Shown piece after piece: positions 20,938-29,040 of a DNA stretch of 64,000 nt (the first letter of the stretch is position 1; each line of letters opens with the position of its first letter). This DNA comes from JAXMCK01 sp046349395. Its GTDB lineage: Bacteria; Pseudomonadota; Alphaproteobacteria; Geminicoccales; Geminicoccaceae. A program made the position numbers and the translations under genes. The DNA lies in NCBI GenBank assembly GCA_046349395.1, contig JAXMCK010000003.1, positions 992,001-1,056,000 of the forward strand. Reading direction: 5' to 3'. The notes below the pieces were generated by a model. The model saw only the letters and a program-made list of their open reading frames with translations. It did not search any database and had not been told where the DNA came from.

Positions 20938-22097
20938 GCGCGGTCGAGCCGCTCCCGCCGCGCTACGTCGATGCGGCGCCGTTCGATCCCTACGAGACGG
21001 AGAAGCTGACCCCCGAGCAGGAGCGGTTCTACACCGCCTCGCAATGGCAGCTCATGTGGTGGCGCTTCAAGCGCCACAAGCTGGCCGTGGTCTCGGGTGC
21101 CATCATCCTGCTCTTCTACGTCTCGATCATCATCACCGAGTTCCTGGCCCCCTACAACCTGCACACCCGCAACTCGAAATACATCTACGCCCCGCCGCAA
21201 TGGGTGCATCTCTTTCATGAAGGCAGCTTCGTCGGGCCGTTCGTCTACGGCTACACGCAGAAGCTCGACATGAACACGCTGAAGCGACTGTATGCGCCGG
21301 ACGAGTCGCAGGTGCAGCCGCTGCGCTTCTTCTGCCGGGGCGACAAGTACAAGTTCTGGGGCCGCTGGGAAGGCGACTTCCACCTCGTCTGCCCAGCCGA
21401 GAAGGGAACCTTCTTCCTGCTCGGCACCGACCGCCTCGGGCGCGACGTGTTCTCGCGCATCCTCTACGGCGCTCGGATCTCGCTCACCGTCGGCCTTATC
21501 GGCATCACCGTCAGCTTCGTGCTGGGCATCATCTTGGGCGGCATCTCGGGCTATTACGGCGGCTGGATCGACAACGTCATCCAGCGCGTGATCGAACTGA
21601 TCCGCAGCTTCCCCTTGATCCCGCTATGGCTGGCGCTCTCGGCCGCCCTCCCGGTCACCTGGGATCCCATCTGGGTCTTCTTCGGTATCACGCTGATCAT
21701 CGGCCTCATCGACTGGACGGGCCTCGCGCGCGCCGTGCGTTCCAAGGTCCTCTCCCTGCGCGAGGAAGAGTTCGCCCAGGCCGCCCGCCTCATGGGGGCG
21801 GGGCCGGCCAGGATCATCGGCCGGCATCTGGTGCCCTCCTTCATGAGCCACCTGATCGCGTCGGCCACCCTCTCGATCCCGGGCATGATCCTCGGCGAGA
21901 CGGCACTCTCCTTTCTCGGCCTCGGCGTCCGTCCGCCCATCACCAGCTGGGGCGTGCTCCTCAACGAGGCCCAGAACGTCAACGTCGTGGCGCTTTATCC
22001 CTGGCTCATGCTGCCCGTCGTGCCGGTGATCCTCGTCGTGCTCGCCTTCAACTTCCTGGGCGACGGCCTGCGCGACGCCGCGGACCCCTATTCGTAG
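20934..22097 (+). CDS. ABC transporter permease, DppC/OppC type
   Basis: A 387-residue partner permease. A cytoplasmic N-terminus (to about 55) and first membrane helix are followed by a periplasmic insert of about 90 residues that is longer than in E. coli DppC. The signature FLLGTDRLGRDVFSRILYGARISL and the EAA-type loop (EEEFAQAARLMGAGPARIIGRHLVPS) then follow. It is translationally coupled to the upstream permease. Pairs with this long insert often serve large peptides or oligosaccharides, but the substrate is not readable here. The ATPases and solute-binding protein must be encoded elsewhere. Confidence 0.93.
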   Translation: MSAVEPLPPRYVDAAPFDPYETEKLTPEQERFYTASQWQLMWWRFKRHKLAVVSGAIILLFYVSIIITEFLAPYNLHTRNSKYIYAPPQWVHLFHEGSFVGPFVYGYTQKLDMNTLKRLYAPDESQVQPLRFFCRGDKYKFWGRWEGDFHLVCPAEKGTFFLLGTDRLGRDVFSRILYGARISLTVGLIGITVSFVLGIILGGISGYYGGWIDNVIQRVIELIRSFPLIPLWLALSAALPVTWDPIWVFFGITLIIGLIDWTGLARAVRSKVLSLREEEFAQAARLMGAGPARIIGRHLVPSFMSHLIASATLSIPGMILGETALSFLGLGVRPPITSWGVLLNEAQNVNVVALYPWLMLPVVPVILVVLAFNFLGDGLRDAADPYS

Positions 22098-22160
22098 CCG
22101 CCTTTCGATCCGTACGGCCCGCCACCACGTATCGCGGGCAGTCAGTCGAAGGATTCTCCC

Positions 22161-22793
22161 GTGTTGTCCTGGTTCGGAACGATCGTCACCGGTCTGGCAC
22201 TCGGTGCCTGCTCGCTCGTCGGCATCCGCGGCGGCTACGAGCAGCCGCCCTACACCGTCGTCCAGCACATCGGCGACTCGGTCGAGATCCGCGAGTACGG
22301 CCCTCGTCTGGCAGCCGAGGTGACGGTCCCCGCCGGCGACCCCGAGGCGGCCCGCGGCGACGCGTTCCGGGCGCTGGCCGGCTACATCTTCGGCGGCAAC
22401 AAGGGCGAGACGAAGGTCGCGATGACCGTTCCCGTCGAGACCAGCGGCGAGGTTGAGACCATCGCCATGACGGCACCGGTCGCGACGACCACGTCGGGCG
22501 GCGAGATGACGATGCGCTTCTTCCTGCCCGCCACCCTTACCGCGTCGACGGCTCCGGTGCCGAACGACTCCCGCGTCCATATAGTCGAACTGCCGCCGAC
22601 GACGGTGGCGGCCCTGCGCTTCAGCGGCAGCCCCACCGAGGCAAGCCTTGCCGAGCACCAGCAGCAGCTTCTGGCGGCCCTCGCCGGCACGGGCTGGCAG
22701 CCGGCTGGCGAGCCTTCGATCCTCTACTACGATCCGCCCTGGACCGTTCCTTTCCTCCGCCGCAACGAGGCCGTCGTCGCGGTCACCCGCTGA
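22161..22793 (+). CDS. SOUL-family haem-binding-like protein
   Basis: A 210-residue protein of the SOUL/HBP family, which binds haem or tetrapyrroles in plants and animals; the bacterial role is unknown. The hallmarks EPPYTVVQ-like start, VEIREYGPRLAAEV, NKGETKVAMTVPVET, IAMTAPV and MRFFLPA are all present in order. The N-terminus (LALGAC, Cys about residue 17) looks like a lipobox, so it may be envelope-anchored. It uses a GTG start at 22161 with GAAGGA seven bases upstream. It lies alone after the permeases. Confidence 0.9.
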   Translation: MLSWFGTIVTGLALGACSLVGIRGGYEQPPYTVVQHIGDSVEIREYGPRLAAEVTVPAGDPEAARGDAFRALAGYIFGGNKGETKVAMTVPVETSGEVETIAMTAPVATTTSGGEMTMRFFLPATLTASTAPVPNDSRVHIVELPPTTVAALRFSGSPTEASLAEHQQQLLAALAGTGWQPAGEPSILYYDPPWTVPFLRRNEAVVAVTR

Positions 22794-22814
22794 ACGGCCT
22801 CGCGCGTCGAATCC

Positions 22815-23300
22815 TCAGAGTGCGCTCAGGATCCGATCCGCACCCGAGACTTCCATGACACCCGGGCTCTCCTCGAGGTTCAGCGCCTTAACCACGCCGT
22901 TGTCGACCAGCATCGCGTAGCGCTTCGAGCGGGTGCCGAGGCCAAAGCCCGAGCCGTCGAAGTCCATGCCGATGGCCTTGGTGAAGGTGCCGTTGCCGTC
23001 CGAGAGGAAGGTCAGCTTGCCGTCGGCGTTGGTCTGCTTCGCCCAGGCGTCGAGCACGAACGCGTCGTTCACCGCCACGCAGGCCACCGTGTCGACGCCC
23101 TTCGCCTTCAGCGCGTCGAGGTGCTCCAGATAGCTCGGCACGTGCTTCGCCTGGCAGGTCGGGGTGAACGCACCCGGCACGGCGAACAGCACCACCTTCT
23201 TGCCGGCGGTCAGCTCCGCCGTCTTGACGTCGCTCAGCCCCTCCGAGGTCCGCACCTTGAAGGTCGCGTCCGGCAGCTTGTCGCCAACCTTGATCGTCAT
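22815..23300 (-). CDS. Peroxiredoxin, Prx5/AhpE-type
   Basis: A 161-residue thiol peroxidase that reduces H2O2 and organic peroxides. The peroxidatic Cys is in PGAFTPTC and the supporting Arg in FGLGTRSKRYAMLV, matching the Prx5 (type II peroxiredoxin) group. The ATG at 23300 begins the standard MTIKVGDKLPDATF start; longer readings add 89 residues of unrelated composition. It is divergent from yqgE across a 172-bp gap. The reductant (glutaredoxin, thioredoxin or other) is not apparent. Confidence 0.95.
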   Translation of the reverse strand: MTIKVGDKLPDATFKVRTSEGLSDVKTAELTAGKKVVLFAVPGAFTPTCQAKHVPSYLEHLDALKAKGVDTVACVAVNDAFVLDAWAKQTNADGKLTFLSDGNGTFTKAIGMDFDGSGFGLGTRSKRYAMLVDNGVVKALNLEESPGVMEVSGADRILSAL

Positions 23301-23472
23301 GCCTCGTCCTCTCCGTCCCTGTCCGCCATCGCGCCCGCTCCCTGCCATCCCCAGGGCCGGGGTCGTCGGCGCGGCCGGAAAATGGCACCGGAGGGCGGCT
23401 GCGGCAATCTCCGGACGGCGGTCAGCCATGCGCACCTTGTAGCCCCCGGGTGGCACGAATACATTCGCGACC

Positions 23473-24048
23473 ATGGCTGTCACACTGGACGAGCGGCACG
23501 ACCTGTCCGGCAAATTGCTGGTCGCGATGCCGACGATGTCGGATCCCCGGTTCACGAAATCCGTCATCTATCTCTGCGCCCACTCGGACGAGGGGGCGAT
23601 GGGCCTGATCGTGAATCAGACGGCGGACAATCTGAGTTTCCCGACCGTGATGAGCCAGCTCGGCATCGAGGCGCGTCCGGGCTGCGAGGACACCTCGATC
23701 TATGTCGGCGGTCCGGTGCAGACGAGCCGCGGCTTCGTCCTCCACACGGCCGACTATGTCCGCGAGTCGACGCTCGTCATCGACGGCACCTTCGCGCTGA
23801 CCGCCACGATCGACGTGCTGCGCGCCATCGCGGAAGGCGAGGGGCCCGCCCGTCGCGTGCTGGCGCTGGGCTATGCCGGCTGGTCCGCCGGCCAGCTCGA
23901 CGCCGAGATCCAGGCCAATGGCTGGCTCGTGGTGCCTGCCGACCTCGAGATCGTCTTCGACGCCGACAACGAGTCGAAATGGAACCGGGCGCTGCGCAAG
24001 CTCGGCGTCGACCCGACGCTGCTCTCCAGCACCGCCGGCCACGCCTGA
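23473..24048 (+). CDS. YqgE/AlgH (UPF0301) family protein
   Basis: A 191-residue protein of the widely conserved YqgE/AlgH family. Landmarks: LSGKLLVAMPTMSDPRFTKSVIYLCAHSDEGAMGLIVNQ, VYVGGPVQT-like, RGFVLHTADY and the closing LGYAGWSAGQLDAEI. The family is proposed to affect transcription, but its biochemical role is unsettled. It ends 13 bp from the stop of rpoH on the opposite strand (convergent), and no hairpin was identified between them. Confidence 0.94.
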   Translation: MAVTLDERHDLSGKLLVAMPTMSDPRFTKSVIYLCAHSDEGAMGLIVNQTADNLSFPTVMSQLGIEARPGCEDTSIYVGGPVQTSRGFVLHTADYVRESTLVIDGTFALTATIDVLRAIAEGEGPARRVLALGYAGWSAGQLDAEIQANGWLVVPADLEIVFDADNESKWNRALRKLGVDPTLLSSTAGHA

Positions 24049-24061
24049 CCCTTTCTCGGTC

Positions 24062-24964
24062 TTACTCCGGCGGCAGCGCCCGCACGCTGGCAGCGTGAGA
24101 CTGCTCCAGTTCCAGCGCCCGGATCGCCTTCTGCAGCTTCTCGAAGGCCCGCACCTCGATCTGCCGCACGCGCTCGCGGCTGATGTTGTACTGGACCGAC
24201 AGGTCCTCGAGCGTGGTCGGCTCTTCCTTCAGGCGCCGCTCGAACAGGATGTGCTTCTCGCGGTCGTTCAGGACGTGCATCGCCTGCGCCATCAGCTCCC
24301 GCCGATGGTCGAACTCGTCCTGATCGGCGAGTGCCGTCTCCTGGCCCGGCCGGTCGTCGACCAGCCAGTCCTGCCACTCGGTGTCGCTCTCGGCCCGCAG
24401 TGACGCATTCAAGGAGTGATCCGGCCCTTCGAGGCGCCGGTTCATGTCGATCACGTCCTGCTCGGTCACCTCGAGCGTGGTCGCGATCTCCTTCACCGTC
24501 TCCGGGCTGAGATCGCCTTCCTCGATCGCCTGCATCTGGCTCTTCAGCCGGCGCAGGTTGAAGAAGAGCTTCTTCTGGGCTGCCGTCGTGCCGAGCTTCA
24601 CCAGCGACCAGGAGTGCAGGATGTATTCCTGGATCGCCGCCCGGATCCACCACATCGCATAGGTCGCGAGGCGGAAGCCGCGCTCGGGGTCGAAGCGCTT
24701 CACGGCCTGCATCAGGCCGACATTGCCCTCCGAGATGATCTCGTTCATCGGCAGGCCGTAGCCGCGATAGCCCATGGCGATCTTGGCGACGAGGCGCAGA
24801 TGCGAGGTGACGAGCCGGTGCGCCGAGTCCACGTCCTCGTCGTCACGCCAGCGCTTGGCCAGCATGTACTCCTCCTCCGGCTCCAGCATCGGGAACCGGC
24901 GGATCTCGTCCAGATATCGCGCTAATCCTGTCCCCTCGGTGGGGACGATGGGCAGACTTGCCAT
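24062..24964 (-). CDS. rpoH: RNA polymerase sigma-32 (heat-shock) factor
   Basis: A 300-residue group 3 sigma factor directing heat-shock transcription. The region 2 core is MNEIISEGNVGLMQAVKRFDPERGFRLATYAMWWIRAAIQEYIL and the RpoH-specific box is QKKLFFNLRR. Region 4 ends in TLEDLSVQYNISRERVRQIEVRAFEKLQ. The RpoH box separates it from other sigma-70 proteins. Alphaproteobacteria often have two rpoH genes, and I cannot tell which paralogue this is. It probably controls the chaperone genes, including htpG in this window. Confidence 0.96.
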   Translation of the reverse strand: MASLPIVPTEGTGLARYLDEIRRFPMLEPEEEYMLAKRWRDDEDVDSAHRLVTSHLRLVAKIAMGYRGYGLPMNEIISEGNVGLMQAVKRFDPERGFRLATYAMWWIRAAIQEYILHSWSLVKLGTTAAQKKLFFNLRRLKSQMQAIEEGDLSPETVKEIATTLEVTEQDVIDMNRRLEGPDHSLNASLRAESDTEWQDWLVDDRPGQETALADQDEFDHRRELMAQAMHVLNDREKHILFERRLKEEPTTLEDLSVQYNISRERVRQIEVRAFEKLQKAIRALELEQSHAASVRALPPE

Positions 24965-25044
24965 AACAGGTTGCTACTTGTTCCTCGTCCGGAAACGCCC
25001 CGGCCCTACCTCGGACCCGTATCGCCAAACAGCCGAAGCTTACT

Positions 25045-26010
25045 CTAGGTCCCCAGGACCGCAAGCACCCGGTCGAAAACGGGAGGTGCCGGCCGTTCGA
25101 ACGCCAAGCTCTCACCCGTAACCGGATGGATGAAGCCCAACCGCCGCGCGTGCAACAGGATTCGGTCGAGCTGCGCCACTGCGTTGCGCCCGGCCGGCGA
25201 GGTAGGCCGGGCCTTCCGGTCCGCATAAAGCCTGTCGCCCACGATCGGGTGCCCAAGCCGCGACAGGTGCACCCGGATCTGGTGGGTACGGCCAGTTTCC
25301 AGCCGCACTTCCATCCGAGCCGCCACTGTGCCGGCAGCCCCGATCCGCCGCCAGTGCGTCACCGCCCGCTTGCCGCCGCGCTCCACCACCGCCATCCGCT
25401 TGCGATCGACCGGGTGCCGCCCGATCGGTGCATCCACCGTACCGGAGGACGCCGCCGGCACGCCCCACACGATCGCCTCGTAGACCCGGTCGACCGAGTG
25501 CACCGCGAACTGCCCGGCAAGGCCGATATGGGCGCGGTCGTTCTTTGCCACGACCAGCACCCCGCTCACCTCCTTGTCGATCCGGTGCACGATCCCCGGC
25601 CGCGCCACGCCGCCGATCCCCGACAGCGAGCCGGCACAGTGCGCCAGCAGCGCGTTGACGAGCGTCCCGCCGGAATGGCCCGGGGCCGGGTGCACGACCA
25701 CGCCCGCCGGCTTCTCCAGCACGACGAGGTGCTCGTCCTCGAACAGGATGTCGAGCTCACGTCCCTCCGGCTCCGGCGCCGCCGGCAGGGCCGGCGGCAC
25801 CTCGACGGTGAACCGGTCCCCGCCTTTGACCCGCTGGGCGGGCTCCGCTATCACCCGCACGCCCTCGCGGACCCGGCCCTCGCGCACGAGATCCTGCAGC
25901 CGCGAGCGCGACAGCTGCGGCACCGCCGCGGCCAGGAACCGGTCGAGCCGCTGCCCTTCGTGCTCCGGACCGGCGACCACCTCCACCGCCACGGGCTCGG
26001 ATGCTGGCAT
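25045..26010 (-). CDS. RluA/RluD-family 23S rRNA pseudouridine synthase
   Basis: A 321-residue protein converting uridines in 23S rRNA to pseudouridine. It has an N-terminal S4 RNA-binding domain (GQRLDRFLAAAVPQLSRSRLQDLV) and then the catalytic domain with HRIDKEVSGVLVVAKND holding the essential Asp, then RLETGRTHQIRVHLSRLGHPIVGD. Start at the ATG at 26010 gives the usual RluD length. That start codon overlaps the start codon of the next gene on the opposite strand (CATG), so any promoter elements must lie inside each other's coding region. The uridine specificity (RluC versus RluD) is not decided here. Confidence 0.93.
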   Translation of the reverse strand: MPASEPVAVEVVAGPEHEGQRLDRFLAAAVPQLSRSRLQDLVREGRVREGVRVIAEPAQRVKGGDRFTVEVPPALPAAPEPEGRELDILFEDEHLVVLEKPAGVVVHPAPGHSGGTLVNALLAHCAGSLSGIGGVARPGIVHRIDKEVSGVLVVAKNDRAHIGLAGQFAVHSVDRVYEAIVWGVPAASSGTVDAPIGRHPVDRKRMAVVERGGKRAVTHWRRIGAAGTVAARMEVRLETGRTHQIRVHLSRLGHPIVGDRLYADRKARPTSPAGRNAVAQLDRILLHARRLGFIHPVTGESLAFERPAPPVFDRVLAVLGT

Positions 26011-26335
26011 GACGGAGCAAGGCGGGGTCTGGATCAAAGCACTCACTGGGTTCGTCGTGGTGGGCGGGATCGTGCTGGTCGGCGGCACGATCGCCCTCAT
26101 ATGGGCGCTGGGCCATCGCGCCGCGAGCCCGTCGCACGTAGCGGCCCCACTCGGCCAGCCCGCCGAGGTCGCCGACGTGCCCTGGCCGGCCGATCTCGAG
26201 CCCGTCTCCGTCGCCGCCCAGGGCGAGCGCATTCTCGTCCTGGCCAAGGGCCCGCAAGGCTCGGCCGTCGCCGTGCTGGATCCCGTCACCGGCCGCCGCA
26301 TCTCCCTCCTGCGCCTCGTCCCCCAGCCGCAGTGA
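26009..26335 (+). CDS. Small single-pass membrane protein (DUF6476-like)
   Basis: A 108-residue protein with one N-terminal membrane helix (WIKALTGFVVVGGIVLVGGTIALIWAL) and a periplasm-side tail that reads as a beta-rich domain (VSVAAQGERILVLAKGPQGSAVAVLDPVTGRRIS). I recall this pattern from DUF6476, found in Alphaproteobacteria beside the pseudouridine synthase. That is recall, not a search. Its ATG overlaps the divergent synthase ATG, and its stop codon overlaps the downstream methyltransferase start (GTGA). The function is unknown. Confidence 0.75.
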   Translation: MTEQGGVWIKALTGFVVVGGIVLVGGTIALIWALGHRAASPSHVAAPLGQPAEVADVPWPADLEPVSVAAQGERILVLAKGPQGSAVAVLDPVTGRRISLLRLVPQPQ

Positions 26336-27600
26336 GCCCGGTCCGCGAGGCGGAAGTCCGCATCGAGCGCCTGGGCTCCGGCGGCGACGGCATCGCCCAG
26401 CACCCCGGCGGCCCGCTCTTCGTCCCGCTGACCCTTCCCGGCGAGCGCTGGCGCGTCCGCCTCGGTCCGCCCGGCTCCGCCGCCCGCCGCGCCGTGCCGC
26501 TGGAGCGTCTCGACGGCCCGCCTCGCGCCGAGCCGATCTGCCCCTTCTTCGGCCGCTGCGGCGGCTGCGTCCTGCAGCACCTCCCGCCCGCCGACTACAC
26601 CGCCTTCAAGCGCCAGCGCGTCGCCGAGGCCCTGTCCCGTCGGGGCCTCGCCGATGTCCCCGTGCTCGAGCCGCTCACGGCACCCGTGGCCTCCCGCCGC
26701 CGCCTGCGCCTCGCCGTCCTCCGCCGCAACCGCGACCAGCTGCTGGGATTCCGCGCCCGCGGCACCGCCCGCGTCGAGCCGATCGACCGGTGCCCGATCG
26801 CCTTGCCCGTCCTCTCGACGCTGCTGTCCCGCCTTGCCGCGGCACTGGCCCGCACCCTCGCCGGCCCGCTGACCGAACTGACGCTCACCGCCGTCGACAA
26901 CGGCATCGACCTCGTCCTCACGGCCGACCGCGATCCCGCCCAGGCGGAGCGCCTGTCCCTACCGGCCATGGCCGAGACCCTCGACCTCGTCCGCATCTCC
27001 TGGCTGCACCGCGGCCAGGCCGAGCCGCTCGTCATCCGCCGCCAGCCGACGATCGTCTTCGGCGAGACACCCGTCCCGTTCCCGCCTGCCGCCTTCCTCC
27101 AGGCGACGTCCTTCGGCGAGCACCATCTCGCGGCCGCCGTCGAGACCGCCGCCGCCGGCTGCCGCCGCGCCCTCGATCTCTATGCCGGCCTCGGCCCCCT
27201 GGCTCTCGCCCTCGCCCGCAGGAGCGTCACCGTCCGCGCCGTCGAGTCCGACGCCGCCGCCACCGCCGCCCTTTCCACGGCCCGCAGCCGCCACCCGGGC
27301 CTGTCCGTCGAGACCCGCGACCTCGCCCGCCGCCCGCTGGCCGGTCCCGAGCTGAAGGGCATCGACCTCGTCATCCTCGACCCGCCCCGCGCCGGTGCTG
27401 CCGAGCAGGTCGAAGCTCTCGCCCGCAGCAGCGTCCCCCGCATCGTCTACGCCTCCTGCGACCCGGCCAGCTTCGCCCGCGACGCCCGCACGCTGGTCGA
27501 TGGCGGCTACAGCCTCGGCCCCGTCCAGCCGATCGACCAGTTCCTCTACTCGGCGGAGGTCGAACTGGTCGCGACCTTCCAGCGCCATTCCCGGGGTTGA
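26332..27600 (+). CDS. TrmA/RumA-family RNA uracil-C5 methyltransferase
   Basis: A 422-residue class I SAM-dependent RNA methyltransferase with an Fe–S cluster. Cys ligands appear as CPFFGRCGGC near residue 69 and DRCPI near residue 150. The SAM site is ALDLYAGLGPLALALA and the catalytic nucleophile lies in VYASCDPASFARD, with LDPPRAG preceding it. This layout fits RlmD/RumA (m5U in 23S rRNA) or TrmA, and I cannot choose between them. A GTG start at 26332 overlaps the stop of the small membrane protein. It is the last chromosomal gene before the tRNA and accessory island. Confidence 0.92.
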   Translation: MSPVREAEVRIERLGSGGDGIAQHPGGPLFVPLTLPGERWRVRLGPPGSAARRAVPLERLDGPPRAEPICPFFGRCGGCVLQHLPPADYTAFKRQRVAEALSRRGLADVPVLEPLTAPVASRRRLRLAVLRRNRDQLLGFRARGTARVEPIDRCPIALPVLSTLLSRLAAALARTLAGPLTELTLTAVDNGIDLVLTADRDPAQAERLSLPAMAETLDLVRISWLHRGQAEPLVIRRQPTIVFGETPVPFPPAAFLQATSFGEHHLAAAVETAAAGCRRALDLYAGLGPLALALARRSVTVRAVESDAAATAALSTARSRHPGLSVETRDLARRPLAGPELKGIDLVILDPPRAGAAEQVEALARSSVPRIVYASCDPASFARDARTLVDGGYSLGPVQPIDQFLYSAEVELVATFQRHSRG

Positions 27601-27641
27601 TTCCCCCTCGACCCGCCGCTACATAGCGCCCCTCACCGCTG

Positions 27642-27717
27642 GTCCCCTTCGTCTAGCGGTCCAGGACGTCGCCCTCTCACGGCGAAAACAGGGGTTCGAG
27701 TCCCCTAGGGGACGCCA
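27642..27717 (+). tRNA. tRNA-Glu (anticodon CTC)
   Basis: A complete 76-nt tRNA with genome-encoded CCA. The acceptor stem pairs GTCCCCT with AGGGGAC. The anticodon stem (27669-27673 with 27681-27685) closes a 7-nt loop with anticodon CTC at 27676-27678, reading GAG. The T-arm is GGGGTTCGAGTCCCC. This tRNA marks the change from core genes to island genes and is a plausible integration site, but I found no second copy of its 3' end inside the window. Confidence 0.96.
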
Positions 27718-28126
27718 ACAAATTCAACGAGTTAAAAGAACCGCTCAGGCGCTCTGCTTCGATTTCGGTGAGAAATCGGCAATATACACGCTTGCCAAAG
27801 CGGTGCGTACTCTTTTTGTCGCACCGTTGCCCAGCCAATCGACCGAATTCGTCCGGGCACAGCTTCAAGAACGGGGCATGGCCTTAGCCGCTGTGAAAAT
27901 TTCTCGCACGAGCGATGACGGCGGACGGGTTAACTGAGGTGTGCCTTGTTCACGCCCAGGCTGGTAGTCGGCAGGCGTTTCCGGACTTGTTCGATGCTCA
28001 CCCCAACGGGTTAGCCCAGGACTTTGCCCGCAGCGGCACCGTCCCAGGCGAGCAATGCGGTAAGAGGGACGCTTGCGCGGCTGTCCAGTGATCCTGGCAG
28101 CGAACGCCTTAGCCGTCGGCCTGTCG
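27718..28126. other. Gene-poor spacer next to tRNA-Glu
   Basis: About 410 bp between the tRNA and the first IS66 duplication. No ORF here has a recognisable family, ribosome site or coding bias. The AT content is visibly higher than in the core genes. A minus-strand reading (27677-27868) crosses the tRNA and is not credible. It may be the remnant of an integration-site region, but nothing in it proves that. Confidence 0.5.
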
Positions 28127-28134
28127 CTTATTCG
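28127..28134. repeat. Target-site duplication of IS66 element A, left copy
   Basis: CTTATTCG directly precedes the transposon's left end and is repeated exactly at 30681-30688. An 8-bp duplication is what IS66 transposases make. Confidence 0.95.
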
Positions 28135-28193
28135 GTACCCGTCCGGTGACGGCCGCCTTCTTGTGCTGAGCGCGGTCGTTCAGACTGTGGGGC

Positions 28194-28631
28194 ATGGACC
28201 ATGGCGACCGGGAAGCGTCCGCTTCGCTTTTAGCGGACACCAAGCAAGCGGGTGGCAAGCGTCGTCGCTGGCCGGAGGAGCTGAAGCGGGAGGTCGTTGC
28301 GGCTCTGGCCGAGCCCGGGGCGTCGGTGTCGAGCGTGGCGCGTCGCTACGACCTGAACACGAACCAGCTGTTCAAATGGCGGCGGCGGTTCGCGGCAGCG
28401 GGGACACCGTCCGTCGAGCCGGCGCGGCTGCTGCCGGTCGAGATCGCCCCCGCGAGGGCCTCGACGGTGGAGGAGCGGAGCGGATCACCGCCCCTGTCGT
28501 CCGCATCGCCGACAGGCTCGATCGAGATCGCGCTGCGCGGCGGGACCAAGGTCAGGATCAAGGGCATGGTCGATCCGGCGGCCGTGGCGGCGGCGATTGG
28601 TGCGGTGCTGGCGCCCCGCCGGCGGCGGTGA
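28194..28631 (+). CDS. tnpA: IS66 TnpA (accessory HTH protein), element A
   Basis: A 145-residue IS66 orf1 protein. The N-terminal helix-turn-helix (RRWPEELKREVVAALAEPGASVSSVARRYDLNTNQLFKWRRRF) probably binds DNA. The C-terminal part (IEIALRGGTKVRIKGMVDPAAVAAAIGAV) is typical of the family. Its last codon overlaps the start of TnpB (GTGA). It is required together with TnpB and TnpC for transposition in studied members. Confidence 0.93.
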   Translation: MDHGDREASASLLADTKQAGGKRRRWPEELKREVVAALAEPGASVSSVARRYDLNTNQLFKWRRRFAAAGTPSVEPARLLPVEIAPARASTVEERSGSPPLSSASPTGSIEIALRGGTKVRIKGMVDPAAVAAAIGAVLAPRRRR

Positions 28632-28975
28632 TCACGCTCCCACCGGGTACGCGGGTCTGGCTGGCGGCCGGACACACCGACATGCGCAAGGGCTTCGACG
28701 GCTTGGCTCTCCAGGTGCAGGAGGTCCTGCGGTTCGATCCGCACGGCGGGCATCTGTTCGTCTTTCGCGGCAAGCGTGGCGGGCTGATCAAGGTGCTCTG
28801 GCACGATGGGCAGGGCATGTGCCTGTTCAGCAAGCGGTTGGAGCGCGGGCGCTTCATCTGGCCCTCGCCAGCGGACGGTGCGGTGACCATCAGTCCGGCA
28901 CAGCTCGGCTACCTGCTGGAAGGGATCGACTGGCGGATGCCACAGCGGACCTGGCGGCCGGAACTGGCCGGGTGA
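28628..28975 (+). CDS. tnpB: IS66 TnpB (Orf2), element A
   Basis: A 115-residue protein with the family start LPPGTRVWLAAGHTDMRKGFDGLALQVQEVL and the core FVFRGKRGGLIKVLWHDGQGMCLFSKRLERGRFIWP. GTG start at 28628 overlaps the tnpA stop by four bases. This family is unrelated to the TnpB nuclease of IS605 elements. The exact role in IS66 transposition is unclear. Confidence 0.95.
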   Translation: MITLPPGTRVWLAAGHTDMRKGFDGLALQVQEVLRFDPHGGHLFVFRGKRGGLIKVLWHDGQGMCLFSKRLERGRFIWPSPADGAVTISPAQLGYLLEGIDWRMPQRTWRPELAG

Positions 28976-29040
28976 GAGCGAGATCTGCGGCCTTTTGACT
29001 CGGCTGTTCTGCTGGTTACTGACAGGATCGGCCGATCTGC

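Noticed and set aside
27677..27868. A small minus-strand ORF running through tRNA-Glu.
   Set aside because: It reads the antisense of a tRNA and ends in sequence dictated by the tRNA arms. Not credible as a protein.
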